Source: Bedellia somnulentella
Taxonomy: Eukaryota > Arthropoda > Insecta > Lepidoptera > Bedelliidae
DNA: 64,000 bases
NCBI GenBank assembly: GCA_963576735.1
Contig: OY755187.1
Coordinates: 9,734,001-9,798,000 of the forward strand
Direction of reading: 5' to 3'
A model generated the notes under the pieces. It saw only the letters and a program-made list of their open reading frames with translations, did no database searches and was not told the origin of the DNA. This document shows, one piece after another, positions 44,490-55,319 of this stretch (position 1 is its first letter; each line of letters opens with the position of its first letter). A program made the translations under genes and the position numbers.

Positions 44490-45450
44490 TGGACAATTTA
44501 GTTTTATTATGTCAAACTAGCGTTTGGTTTTGTCGCATAATAAATCTTTTATAAAGTAAACATATATTAAACCCAAAATTGTACAAAGCATATTTTAAAA
44601 AAAATAAAAAATGTGAATGTAAAGTTTAAAAACTTCATTTTGAAAAATAAACTTTTTAACTTTTTTTTTGATAAAGTCGATCTCATGATCGTGTGTGACG
44701 GCTACCATATCTTATATACAGTTAAACAGAATTCCTTGCTAGTTGGCTTAGCTCTGCCTAGTTGGTTATGTTAATTTGGAAATTTCATCGAGTATACCGT
44801 TAGTACAATACCTAATATTAAAATATTTCAATAATATTTTTAATAAAGCAAATGTCTTTTTTGTGTTGTTGAACAAAGTACTATTATTTATTTTATAGTT
44901 GTTTTACGCAAAGGCCAATATGATAAGAATGAAACAAAATAAAATTCCATTGCCAAAAATACACCGTTTAAGAACAATCCAGAGCCACTCAAAAGCCTTG
45001 AGGGGCGAGGGGGGTTTATATATGTTGCATAGCGTTATTCGTTTCCGCCTCACTGCAGTCTGACCAGAATTAAACATTCATTCCGCCTCAGTTACAAACA
45101 GGCAGACTGAGCCAAATGCCCGTTCAACATGTGTTTTTATTTTCCAGCGGAATTTTGTTTATCGCCTAAACGTTTGCAGACTGTGCCTATTTCTTTTTGA
45201 TGTTGAATTTTACGTCCGGAATGTAACAAAACTATAACAAAACTACAGGCTGTTTGGAACTGAAGTTGGTTTTGCATTTTCTTATGTAGTCTAGCACCTG
45301 TAAGATAAGAGATTTTTGAAAGGGATTATATGTATTAAAATGATTTGCTTATGACTGAAAGGTTAAACAGAGGATACAAGATATAATACCACCGTAAGAC
45401 TTGAAGACATGTAGGTTTTTGAAGCGCGTGGGTATTTCCCTTTAATTTGC
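44490..45450. other. No gene recognised
   Basis: AT-rich non-coding DNA; nothing identified. Confidence 0.4.
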
Positions 45451-45460
45451 TTTGCTTTAT

Positions 45461-45907
45461 TTTAAATATCTGGGGCATATTGTGACCGACGACCTCAAAG
45501 ACCAAGAGCATATAGAGAGGGAACGCAGAGCGATGGCGGTCCGCTGTAATATGCTGATTCGTAGATTTGTTCGGTGTAGCAAAGAGGTCAAAATAAGCCT
45601 ATTTAAAGCCTACAGTTAGGTATTTTATACGTGCACCCTATGGGCCAGATATACGCAGCGGGCCATCACTGCTCTGCGAGTCCAATACAATAATAGTTTC
45701 AGGATGTTGTTGGGGCTGCCTCGCTTCTGCAGTGCTCCGGGCATGTTTGCGCAGAACCGTACAGACGACTTTTATGCCATTATGCGCAAAAAAGCCGTTT
45801 CGTTGCTCTGCAGGGTGCGGAGCAGCTTTAACTCTATCCTGAGGACCATAGCAGGGCGCTACGACTTCCCAATAATGCAGCACCTTGCGCGGGTGCTAAT
45901 TGACTGA
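45461..45907 (+). pseudogene. LINE ORF2 C-terminal remnant (third family), one in-frame stop
   Basis: A single frame reads FKYLGHIVTDDLKDQEHIER, RRAMAVRCNMLIRRFVRCSK, SLFKAYS, stop TAG at 45617, then FYTCTLWARYTQRAITALRV, YNNSFRMLLGLPRFCSAPGM, FAQNRTDDFYAIMRKKAVSL to a stop at 45905. YLGHI..D and LF.AY...FY...LW are hallmarks of the segment after the RT domain in a LINE family common in Lepidoptera. It is more GC-rich than its surroundings and has only one inactivating mutation in ~150 codons. Confidence 0.8.
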
Positions 45908-47530
45908 TTAAATAATATTGTATACTATCATAGGCTAAGATAATAATGTTACTAACACTATGGACCCTTGTTGTCTGATTTTATAATTATTTACTGAAAT
46001 TCCTATGAGTAAGAAGGAGGGAAGTTGATAACAGTCTATAAATATATATTCAAGAAAGTGCGATACTGGACTTTAATGTAGGAAATTATATAGATTAGAC
46101 AATTAAAAATGTCGATTAGTTTTAACAAAATGCCATATTATCATCCCCTCTCTAGTAAATTTAACAGTTGTGTTAGTCTGACTGTCCAAGTTATCAGGTT
46201 TATTTATTCAAAAACGAATGATGGATGTGGTGGCTAAAAATGGATCTGCAGGTAAAAGAAGTTTTAAGTTAAAATTGCTTTTAGCAACTAAAACACAACG
46301 TCCTAGCTATCGTCCTTGGTCATTCTGATAATTTTATGTTTGTAAAATCATTTACAGTAGTTTTAATATTTTATAAACGAACATTATATTGTTTATATTT
46401 TATAAACGAATTAATGACATTAATTTATTGGTTTTTCCCATAGATGTATTATGCTATTTGCTTATATATCTATGGTTTTTCCGCCACATTTAAATGGGAA
46501 ATAATGGTGTGAGTATATGATATATTTTTATGTAGGGAGTGGTGATTCCTGAATATTTAAAACTATTTTAACCATTGAAAGAGCCAGTTAAATGTGGAGG
46601 CATATTTCATAATATTTTTTTATTTATTCTATTGTTAAAGTTGAGAAGATTAAATAACCAAGACGACTTTTCTTATAATATCGCAACCATATCTAGAAAA
46701 GTTAAACTAGGTATATTTCTACGACTGTAAGAATCTAGGGACAGGTACTTCTTAATTGCATGCAGAGGAAGTATGTAGTGGACATTTTACACATTTGAAT
46801 TGCCATCTAATTACGTCGGAATATCCTTTAAATGCACTTAAATAATATCGGCCCCAACATTTACATTTTAAATACCTTTTACAGTCAGCAAATTACCAGT
46901 TAGATTGCTACTAAATGATGTCAAAATGTTACCCTGCATACCCCTTGCACGTAAACTGCTTTATCTTCAAATTTGTGTCATATTTCTGTTCACTTTTATA
47001 TATACTTACAAGTCATGATTTCTTTAGTATGAAAAGTGGAATCGACACTTAAAATGGTTTATATTATATCTACTGCTGCGAAACAACCCAAAAAGTTTAA
47101 CGCCGCGCCGCCAGCCGCGAAAAACATTGTAGTAAAAAATATCATCCATTAATATGCTTTCGCTGTGAAATGCAAAGAACGAAACAAATATTCTGGCTAC
47201 AAGCCTAATTTCCTCTTTTATAGTCCGGTATTAATCTTTATGAGCTCTGCAGGTGGGTCTCGGCCGTCTTCAGTGTTCAGTATAATGCTCTACGTTATCA
47301 TACTTTTAATTAGCTGAAGTTTCAGCTGAAGTTTCAGTCAGTGAGTGCAGGTGACTTTGATTACGTGATCCGAAGAAATTAATTGAAGTTCAAGAGCTGA
47401 ATAGTATAATGAACGATGTGAATTCTTATATGATATATTTGACATTATACTGGTTACAAGACTCGGGGGAGACGGTGCAAGAACACGTGCAGATGAGTGC
47501 ACGCCATGGTATCCCTTTTTTGGATACTGT
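45908..47530. other. No gene recognised
   Basis: Non-coding. AATAATGGTGTGAGTATATG at 46502 may be a scrap of a LINE tail. TTAACGCCGCGCCGCCAGCC at 47098 is a small GC-rich island without a frame. Confidence 0.35.
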
Positions 47531-47534
47531 TTGT

Positions 47535-47620
47535 GGATGACGTCACAAAGACTGAAGATGAAGTAATCGAACTCATCTCTAATATATAAGGCGGCTGTCT
47601 CATCACATCACATCACAAGT
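47535..47620 (+). promoter_or_regulatory. Promoter-like segment: CRE, TATA box, downstream start region
   Basis: ATGACGTCACAAAG holds the palindrome TGACGTCA (47538-47545). ATATATAAGGCGGCTG (about 47580) is a strong TATA box with GC-rich 3' side, and TCTCATCACATCACATCACA lies where transcription would start. No downstream coding exon is visible before 48 kb, so any transcript would be non-coding or have a long first intron. Confidence 0.3.
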
Positions 47621-48035
47621 TTTTGCGTACAGTATAGCTTGGTTAAAGCAACTGCTTTAAATATAACCCCGAAAATTCCTATTTTTGCCTCATATGTGCC
47701 TTGCCATATTTGTAAACTAAATTTATATATTTTTTGTTTTTATGTCTAGTTATCCCATGTCATTGATTTGTTTAGTTTTAAACTTGTTTTCCAATTTAGT
47801 TTTTTCAATAAGGGGCTTAAAATAACTAACTAATAAATTAAATAACTTCTTTCTTCTCCTTTAAAATAAGAAGCCTGATAACACAGCCACGGTATTAAAC
47901 AATAATATGAATTATTGTAGGTAATATATTTCCAGTTGCATGATCCGACTAACATTTGAAAGTCCTCATTACCTTAGTCACCTCGTACGACACCCAAGAG
48001 AAGAGATTCCAAGACTAGTCGACTATTTTTACATT
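47621..48035. other. No gene; scrap of MINE
   Basis: ACCTTAGTCACCTCGTACGA at 47971 is a small minus-strand MINE fragment. The rest is AT-rich and unrecognised. Confidence 0.4.
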
Positions 48036-48041
48036 TTAAGC

Positions 48042-48275
48042 CATGTAGTGTCGGCTTAGAATATATCTACCCTATTTCTTCCGGTGGGTGTACGTAAGAG
48101 GCGGCTAACGGTATTGGGCTTTTGAAGGGATTTTTGGACGATGCGGTTGGAGACCCATCACTAACCTTTATTACACCATCTTTTCCCCACTCAAAAGTGG
48201 CTGAGGAATTTCTGATTTCCTAGCTCTGGCTCCCCTTCAAGGGATTCATAGCCGTGAGTATATGTATGTATATTG
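48042..48275 (+). mobile_element. MINE copy
   Basis: GTAGTGTCGGCTTAGAATAT, ACGATGCGGTTGGAGACCCA, GCCGTGAGTATATG and tail. Small deletions in the AACTTCCAAAAG block. Confidence 0.8.
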
Positions 48276-48632
48276 TTACATTTTAACTTGGGAACGGCTC
48301 AAAACTTTTATTTAACTTACATTGTTTGTATTTGAATGTCTCTAAAGCAGATTTCCCCTCTACGGTTTGCAATGAAACATTAGGTTTAAAAGCTATTTAC
48401 TTTAAATTAACATTTAAGCTAACTAACACAATTTGTAGTAAAAAGTGGAGGACGTAACAATGAATTCATTTCCTTACATTGAAATTATAGCAGATTTCAT
48501 CCTCGAATTTAATTATAAGAGTAGTGTAGAGCTATAGAAAAAATAACAACGGTGTCTGTGGTCAAGTAGGTAGATAACTAGCTTCTGGATTCGGAGGTCG
48601 CGGTTTACTTGTCATGATAGTTTCTTAGTGAC

Positions 48633-49095
48633 GTGTAGTGCCGGCTTAGAATGTCACTTCCCGTTCTACCCACGGGTGTCATATAAGAGGCGACTAAGGG
48701 TATGGGGCTTTTTAAGTGATTTTTGGGCGATGCGGTTAGAGACCCATCACCAACGATACTTTATTTTTACCATACATATATACATATATATACTCACGGC
48801 TATATTTCCCTAGAAGGGGTAACCAGAGCTAAGGAATTATAAATTCCTCAGCCACTTTTGGAAGTTGAGTGGGGAAAAGATGGTAAAAATAAAGGTTTTT
48901 GGTGATGGGTCTCCAACCGCATCGCCCAAAAAACCAATAAAAAGCCCCAATACCCTTAGTCACCTCTTACGACACCCGTGGGTAGAAAGGGGTAGCGATT
49001 TTTAGGGGGAGGGATGTGGCTAAGGAGTTTCTAGCTCCAAAGCTCTGGCTACCACTTTTTGGGATTAATGGCCGTAAGTATATGTATGTATGATA
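48633..49095 (+). mobile_element. Outer MINE, interrupted by another MINE
   Basis: The 5' part (48633-48775) runs GTGTAGTGCCGGCTTAGAAT to AACGATACTTTATTTTTACC. The 3' part (49008-49095) resumes GATGTGGCTAAGGAGTTTCT and ends GGCCGTAAGTATATG with tail. Between them lies a complete inverted MINE. Confidence 0.8.
48776..49005 (-). mobile_element. Inner MINE inserted in an older MINE
   Basis: Tail ACATATATACATATATATAC, CTCACGGCTATATTTCCCTA, GATGGGTCTCCAACCGCATC, GTCACCTCTTACGACACCCG, ending GAAAGGGGTAGCGAT, so its 5' ~20 bp are missing. It lies opposite to the outer copy, directly after TTTTTACCAT. Confidence 0.8.
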
Positions 49096-49316
49096 GTTTC
49101 TTAGTCTTGGAAATAATTTTTAAGTACAGTATATGTTATTAAATATATTGTCGAGTTATATAAGCCATAATATAAGTCATTAAATTGTATTGTAGTAATT
49201 GGGCTAACTTTATACCGTATTATGTCCGTTTATATTTATTTATACCTTATTGGTGTTTGACTTTTCATCGCCCATTGGTCGTTATAAACTTTAAATTTAT
49301 AACATACTAGCAGCCC
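49096..49316. other. No gene recognised
   Basis: Short AT-rich spacer. Confidence 0.4.
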
Positions 49317-49495
49317 GTCCCGGCTTCGCTCGGGCATAAATTATCATAATTTTTTTTTTTTTTATTACATGTATTATTATTTTAATATATTTTTTTTTAA
49401 GTTTTAAGCTATGTTATATATTTTTTGTATTTATATTTAGATATTATTTTTTTGTTATTTTTCATAATGTGTAATTACATCAAAAGCCATTTAAT

Positions 49496-50059
49496 TTATA
49501 GAGTTAAAGCTTCCCTGTAAACAATATTTGACGTTGTTTTATTTTGTGGCAGCAAAATAAATTGATGTTCAGGGGCTCCCACCCGCGACAGGCCAACGTA
49601 CAGTTGACCGTGAGTAAAACAATTCTTTCGCAGGTCAATCACTACTAATTTGAAGGTTTGGCCTTGGGACTTATTAATTGTTAAAGCAAAAGATGTTTTA
49701 ACCGAAAATTGTAGCCGTTTAAATGGAATTGGCAGATCAGTTGGGATCATCGGTATATGAGCTAATTGACCGACTGCTGGGCCAGTGATAATAGTCGCTA
49801 CAATTAAATTTTGCCTTAACTCTTTGATAAGCAGCCTCGTACCATTGCACATGCTCGGAGGGCTTAAATTTCTCAAAAGCATGATTGGGATACCGATTTT
49901 TAACGTCAATTCATGTGGTGGCAATCCAGAAGGGGTCAGAGAATTTAAAAATTCCTGTGGATAATGAACTGCATCTTCAATATTAGTTACAGTGTCAACA
50001 ACTCCCTTAGTTGTATTGGACATTGCGACAGCGATGCTTCTCTGAGAGTATTTTCCCAA
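49496..50059 (-). pseudogene. Helitron RepHel fragment: helicase C-terminus
   Basis: The minus strand reads VHYPQEFLNSLTPSGLPPHE, LTLKIGIPIMLLRNLSPPSM, CNGTRLLIKELRQNLIVATI, SFALTINKSQGQTF and LYVGLSRVGAPEHQFILLP, the last Pif1-type helicase motifs (family knowledge). It overlaps the previous fragment in another frame at 49987-50059. The helicase core, including the Walker A and B motifs, is deleted between the two, so the element cannot move by itself. Confidence 0.85.
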
Positions 50060-50790
50060 TGGTCATCGTTTTCTAGCAAACCTCTAGCACGGCAAGCAGC
50101 TTGATAGGTCTCTTTGAGAACTCCGTCAACGGTTTTCAAGTACTGGAATGAAGTTGGACCGCGTACGTGATGTAGCAACATCCTAAGATAAAAACATTCG
50201 GATTGAGATGGATGCTCACCGTAGACTCTTCCTAAAGCAGCATCTTTTTTTATTCCTGGATGAACTACTACGTCCTCTCCACGCTTTCTTCTGGTGAACT
50301 TATTATTGGCCCATGTGAAATATTGCGGGATTTCGTGGTATAAAAGTGTCCTTGCGAATTCATCTTTACTACAGAGCTCAAAGAAAGCTATTAAAGTGGT
50401 TTTACGTGGGTCTCGGGCCACTTGTTCAGCCGTTTCTGCGGTGAAATACACCCTTTGGCCATTTTCTAAGTGAACAGCTAGCTGTAAAACTGTAGGATGC
50501 CGCTCGTGGATCGGAAATTCGAATATTCGCCAGGCAGCTTCAGATGTACTTATGTACCAGCCATTCACGTAGTTTTCCACTTCATCATTTGGATTTTTGA
50601 CGCCAAATGTAGCTTGGTCCGAACCTTTATTTATGTATTTACAAATGTATTTGATGGCTTGAACTGAGTGGCAGTACTCCACATTTATGTGAGCGTTAAA
50701 CGTCCTACACAATAGTGGAGAATAAGGGACAATCCACCTATTATCTATAACAAAACTACTTCCTCTGATATTAAGCGAAGCGCTCTATCC
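49987..50790 (-). pseudogene. Helitron RepHel fragment: region after the Rep domain
   Basis: The minus strand reads VIDNRWIVPYSPLL, CRTFNAHINVEYCHSVQAIK, YICKYINKG, WYISTSEAAWRIFEFPIHER, HPTVLQLAVHLENGQRVYF, FTWANNKFTRRKRG, YLRMLLHHVRGPTSFQYLKT, CRARGLLENDDHWENTLREA. These are conserved RepHel motifs (family knowledge). The upstream Rep catalytic motifs (HUH and the two tyrosines) are not visible. The frame ends just where the helicase should begin. Confidence 0.85.
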
Positions 50791-51524
50791 TCCATTTCGA
50801 GATAACTTTCGAATGGAATGTTCGAATCGAATAATTCAAAAAGTAATATAAGGGTATTGAAGTAGTCTGAAATAATATATACGTTTTTTTATAAGGATTA
50901 GATAGGTACAAATAAAGAGCCTTTTCTAAAGCAGGATTTTAATTTAATTTTTAAATAATTTTATATAATGACGCTTGTTGTGAGATAACTATAATAGTTA
51001 GAGACATGCTGTCGCGGCATTTTTTTTAGATAATGACGTGTTTTATAAAATTTTAGTACATAATTTTATTCTATTGTCAATATTTTTCGCAGCGCACGCG
51101 ATGTAAGGTTTTTTTTGGTATTTTTTTAACACCTTGGTTTACATTTTTGAAGTTTACGTAAGGATCCCTAATTTTTTTGAAAATGAAATATAGCCTATGT
51201 CACTTGGGAATAGTGTAGCATCAAAATAGTGAAAGATTTTTTCAAATCCGTCCAGTAGTTTTGGAGCCTATTCAATTCAAACAAACAAACAAAAAATCAA
51301 ACCTTTCCTCTTTATAATATTGGTATAGAAATGCAACTTATTGCAAATCACACAACTAACAAGAAAAGATGTTCGCTTTTTCAACAACTTTCCTTCAATA
51401 AATTGGTGTCGAAAACTTTTTAACAATCTTTCTTGTAGTCTTTTTAGAATATCGCTGGGTATTTCCAAACATAATGTAATATATATGTGTATCCTTTTAA
51501 AATTCATAAAAAGTTATAATAAGG

Positions 51525-51925
51525 CATCTAAAGATGGTGCAGGCACATACCCCCGATTTCTGAATTGAGCATTCAAGCTGAGAACGACTTAAGTATCGTT
51601 TTGTCTCATTCAGTTGTTAGGATTTCATTGTGAATGATACTTAAGTTGTTCTCAGCTGGAATACTCAATTCAGAAATCGGGCGATAGAGAGATTTATAGA
51701 GCTAACATGAAGCCAAATGTGTCCGCCCCGTGGTGAGTAGAGGACGACCGCGGTGGACACATTTAGGTCAAATAGCGAATGTTCCAAAGGAAAAAAATTT
51801 GAACAGCATAAGCTGCATAAGGCGTATTTCAAAATAATAATGTAATAAATACAGCTCGAGTGGTTTGCTAGGATCGTAAAAAGTGGCAATTGATAGTCTT
51901 TGCCTACACCAATTTTTCTCTATAT
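51525..51925 (+). pseudogene. LINE 3' remnant interrupted by a small MITE
   Basis: AAAGATGGTGCAGGCACATA at left and GATAGAGAGATTTATAGAGC, GAGGACGACCGCGGTGGACA, GGTTTGCTAGGATCG and TAGTCTTTGCCTACACC at right match the LINE family seen at 24.1 kb, split by the element at 51551-51681. Confidence 0.6.
51551..51681. mobile_element. Short MITE with ~49-bp inverted ends
   Basis: CCCGATTTCTGAATTGAG... at left and its complement ending CTCAATTCAGAAATCGGG at right match at roughly 45 of 49 positions, around a ~30-bp centre. It lies in a LINE remnant. No clear target duplication, so the superfamily is open. Confidence 0.7.
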
Positions 51926-52585
51926 TATTGTCTGAATATTTCCGTTGATCTTCACATAACATAAAATTATACATAACGATAAAAATAATTTAAGTATGAA
52001 AAGAATTGATACAATATATATTTTATAGACAGTGTTTTGAAATAATATAACAGTGGCGCATTTTAATGAACAGACTATTTGCAGGATAAACATAAAACTC
52101 TGCTATTGTACTTTTTCACGATTTCAATTACTACTAACAATGAACGCTACTGTATCAAAACCCGGTTGCTCTAGAATCCCTGTGACAAATTCGTAACGTT
52201 ACATAATATAAGTAATGATGTTGACACACGCGACGTCGCGACAAGCTCACGTACGCACGTCCACATTGTGTTGCGCGACGCCATTATTTGGCGGGAAAAC
52301 ATTTCAACTGCACAAACACGACGCGTTGACTGCATATTTAGCGTATACAATTTGAATGTTTCAATTAATTTATAAATACTACTACATATGAATTCATTTC
52401 AATCTTTTCATTTATAAGGTATGAGAATGAGTATTAATTTTTCTTTTCGGTATTGTAACGTGTTATCATTAAAGTCAAAATCTTTTACTGATGGATTTAG
52501 ATTATAAATTCTCTCAAAAATATACACTAAACGCCGTTGAATCAAAACCCCGCTTTGCACAAGAAACCCAGTGACAAGTACGTAA

Positions 52586-52860
52586 TCCTTATCCTTATCC
52601 TTACTAATATTATAAATGGGAAAGTGAGTTTGTTTGTTTGTTTATTTGTTCCGCTTTCACGCCGTAACTACTGAACCGATTGCTTTGAAATTTCGCAAAC
52701 GTATAGTTAGAAGTTTGGATTGAATAATAGAGTACTTTTATCCCGGAAAAAAATGATGTTTCCGAGGGAAAGCGTAGGAATGAGAAGTTTTATTATAGTA
52801 GTGCTTTATACTGCAATATAACCGAATTTCACGCGGGCGAAGCCGTGAGCGGAAAGCTAG
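52586..52860 (+). mobile_element. Small Helitron in tandem unit 2
   Basis: TCCTTATCCTTATCC then TTACTAATATTATAAATGGG to CGAAGCCGTGAGCGGAAAG and CTAG (52857-52860), 275 bp. Flanks ACGTAA|TATTACATAATG equal ACGTAATGTTACATAATG of unit 3, which shows the empty site and A/T insertion. Confidence 0.9.
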
Positions 52861-53636
52861 TATTACATAATGTAAGTAATAAAATAATGTTGACACACGC
52901 AACGTCGCGACAAGCTCACGTACGCACGTCCACATTGTGTTGCGGACGCCATGATTTTGCGGGAAAACATTTCAACTGCACAAACACGACGCGTTGACTG
53001 CATATTTAGCGTATACAATTTGAAGTTTCAATTAATTGACAAATATTAAATTTTAACTAGTTTAAATCACTTCATTTATAAAGTTTGAATTTAGAATAAG
53101 TATTCAGTTTCTTTTTGGTCTTGTAATATGCTATCATTACAGTCAAAAACTTTTACTAATGAATTTATATTATAGGTTCCCTCAAATATATACAATAATA
53201 ACTAACAATAAACGCTGCTGAATCAAAACCCGCTTTGCACAAGAAACCCAGTGACAAATACGTAATGTTACATAATGTAAGTAAGTAATGATGTTCACAT
53301 ACGTGACGTCGCGACAAGCTCACGTACGCATGAATTGCGCGACGCCATTCAACATATCAACGCACAATACCGACGCGTTGACTGCATGCTTGGTTGGCTG
53401 TTTTACACGTTTACACGGTTTGTTTTGAATGTTTCAATGAGTTTAAAATACGAAATTGAAACAATTTTTAAGGACTTCATTTATGAAATTTGGATTAGGA
53501 ATGAGTATTCGCTTTCCATTTTTTGTTGTAATAGGTCATCATCACATTATAAAAAACCTAAAACCAATGGATGAAGTTAGATTTCCTTAAAGATATACAA
53601 TTACTACCGTCAATGAACGCCACTGTTTCTAACCTT

Positions 53637-53781
53637 CCCGGCTAATACGAGCGCTATTATATTATTATAACGACGCGATAACGGTTAGAATGAGATGGCA
53701 GTATACGATAAGTAAGTGTGTAAGAGATGGCTGCTTTATCCAACGCGAGAACTAGTATAAACACCGCTCGTACTAGCCGGG
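53637..53781. mobile_element. Small MITE in tandem unit 4
   Basis: 145 bp with 17-bp inverted ends (CCCGGCTAATACGAGCG / CGCTCGTACTAGCCGGG, one mismatch). Absent from the other three units. The target duplication is not clear (CTT on the left, CTG on the right). Confidence 0.75.
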
Positions 53782-53833
53782 CTGCTTTGCACAAGTAACC
53801 CAGTAACAAATACGTAACGTTACATAATGTCAG

Positions 53834-54521
53834 AGAGAGAAACTGAGAGAGTGGGCCTTAAAGTGAACATGGACAAGACGAAAGTCACATCGAATAGCCA
53901 TGTTGTATACACGCCTGTCGAGCTTGGAGACTCTAAACTCGAAGTGGTTGACCAAAATTTATACCTTGGACAAACCATTCGGTTATGTAGAGTCAACTTC
54001 GAAAATGATGTCAACCGTCGAATCCAACCCGGTTGGGCAGCGTTCGGGAAGCTGCGCCATATCTTCTTGTCCAAAATTCCGCAGAGTCTAACTAAAGACA
54101 AAGGTCTTTGACAAGTGTATGTTGCTAGTTATGACATATGGCAAAGAGACTTAGCCTTTAACAATGGGCCTCAACAGATGGCTCCGTGTCACCCAAAGGA
54201 CAATGAAGAGGGCTATGTTAGGAGTTTCACTGTGCGATCGAATCCGCAACGAGGAGATCCGTAGAAGAACCGGGGTCACTGACATAGCCCGAAAAGTGGC
54301 AATGGGCAGGGCACAGGGCATTGCAATTGGGGCTTGAAGGTTCTGGAGTGGCGGCTACGTTCCGGACGATCCAGTGTGGGTAGGCCTTCCACAAGGTGGA
54401 CCGACGAATTGGTGAAAATCACGGAAAGCCGATGGATGAGGGCAGCGCAGGAACGGTCGTTGTGAAAATCTTTAGGGATGGCCTATGTCCAACAGTGGCC
54501 GTCTATTGGCTGATGATGATG
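53834..54521 (+). pseudogene. RTE-like LINE ORF2 C-terminal remnant, 11-12 bp target duplication
   Basis: Encodes LKVNMDKTKVTSN, YLGQTIRLCRVNFENDVNRR, IQPGWAAFGKLRHIFLSKIP, then after a frameshift near 54100 KVFDKCMLLVMTYG, a stop, RVTQRTMKRAMLGVSLCDRI, RNEEIRRRTGVTDIA. It ends TGTCCAACAGTGGCCGTC and (TGA)n. These motifs mark the C-terminus of RTE-clade ORF2 found widely in Lepidoptera. Flanks ACATAATGTCAG (53822-53833) and ACATGATGTCAG (54522-54533) are the target duplication. 5'-truncated, with stops and frameshifts. Confidence 0.85.
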
Positions 54522-54912
54522 ACATGATGTCAGTAATGATGTTCATACACGCGGCGTCACGACAAGGTCAGGTACGAACGCACGTCCTCATTGTGTTGTG
54601 CCATTATTTGGCGGGAAAACATTTCAACTGCACATACACGATGTTGACTGCATGGTAGGTTAGCTTCTACACGTTTACACGGTGTGTTTGCATTGCCTCT
54701 AGTTTTTTGGTTGTTTAACGCACACAGCTTGAATGTTTCAATAAATTTAAACCAAATTTAAAGGCCCTTAATATTTTCAATTGTGATTTAGAATGATAAT
54801 TCTTTTTCTATACAAGACTGTTCTATCATAACAGTCAGTAGAAGTTTACTAATGGATATAGACTTTCCTCAAAGATGTGCTGTTTCACATTATTTACATA
54901 TTATTATGTAAT

Positions 54913-55070
54913 TAGCTGTGTAGACTGGGCCTAGAATAACACTACCCCATTTCTCCCCGTGGGTATATGGTACTTACTTCGTAGGAGTGGTTTTTTGGCG
55001 ATGCATTTGGAGACCCATCACCAAAGACCTCTATTTTACTATCATAATAACCCCGCACAACTTCCAATAG
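54913..55070 (+). mobile_element. MINE 5' half
   Basis: GTGTAGACTGGGCCTAGAAT, GGCGATGCATTTGGAGACCC and GCACAACTTCCAATAGTGG; the 3' half and tail are missing. Confidence 0.7.
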
Positions 55071-55319
55071 TGGGACCGGACTAGATTTTGATTGTACAGA
55101 CAACACACAGAAAATATGAAACAATTTTTTTACCCCTATATGGAGATGGTTGTGTGCTTGTGAAATTTTTGTCAGTTCAAAATCATCAAGAGGTAAAAAA
55201 TAAAAATTAATATTTACGCAGCCATGAAGGCTTAACAATTATGATTTTGGTAGTCTGAGAATATAAATGAATGCTAGTTTGTTTGAAAAGTGGTGAAGGA
55301 GTAGTAATATGCTACATAA

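Larger units (their letters stand above)
49317..51329 (-). mobile_element. Protein-coding Helitron with internal deletion
   Basis: The 3' terminus at left is CTAG (49317-49320) preceded on the minus strand by CGGGACGGGCTG; the 5' terminus at right reads TCTATACCAATATTATAAAG from 51329. It contains parts of the RepHel protein (next two entries). At about 2 kb it is well short of a full RepHel element (>5 kb), so most of the gene is lost. Confidence 0.82.
52130..54880 (+). repeat. Four tandem ~400-bp units, two carrying later insertions
   Basis: Unit starts: AATGAACGCTACTG (52139), AAACGCCGTTGAATC (52530), AATAAACGCTGCTGAATC (53208) and AATGAACGCCACTG (53612). Each holds AAACCC.. CAGTGACAAATACGTAA, GTCGCGACAAGCTCACGTAC, ACGCGTTGACTGCAT and TGAATGTTTCAAT. 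Units 2 and 4 contain the Helitron, MITE and RTE entries below; without them each is about 400-460 bp. Three units contain a TTTGGCGGGAAAA-type word. No coding frame is shared. Confidence 0.8.

Noticed and set aside
45638..45883. 81-codon minus-strand frame
   Set aside because: Antisense shadow of the LINE ORF2 remnant, which has recognisable motifs on the plus strand.
53637..53781. piggyBac-type assignment of the CCCGG-ended MITE
   Set aside because: No TTAA duplication at the flanks; the superfamily is left open.
53827..54111. A host gene encoding the 94-codon frame
   Set aside because: It is the C-terminal part of an RTE-like ORF2 with a target duplication on both sides.
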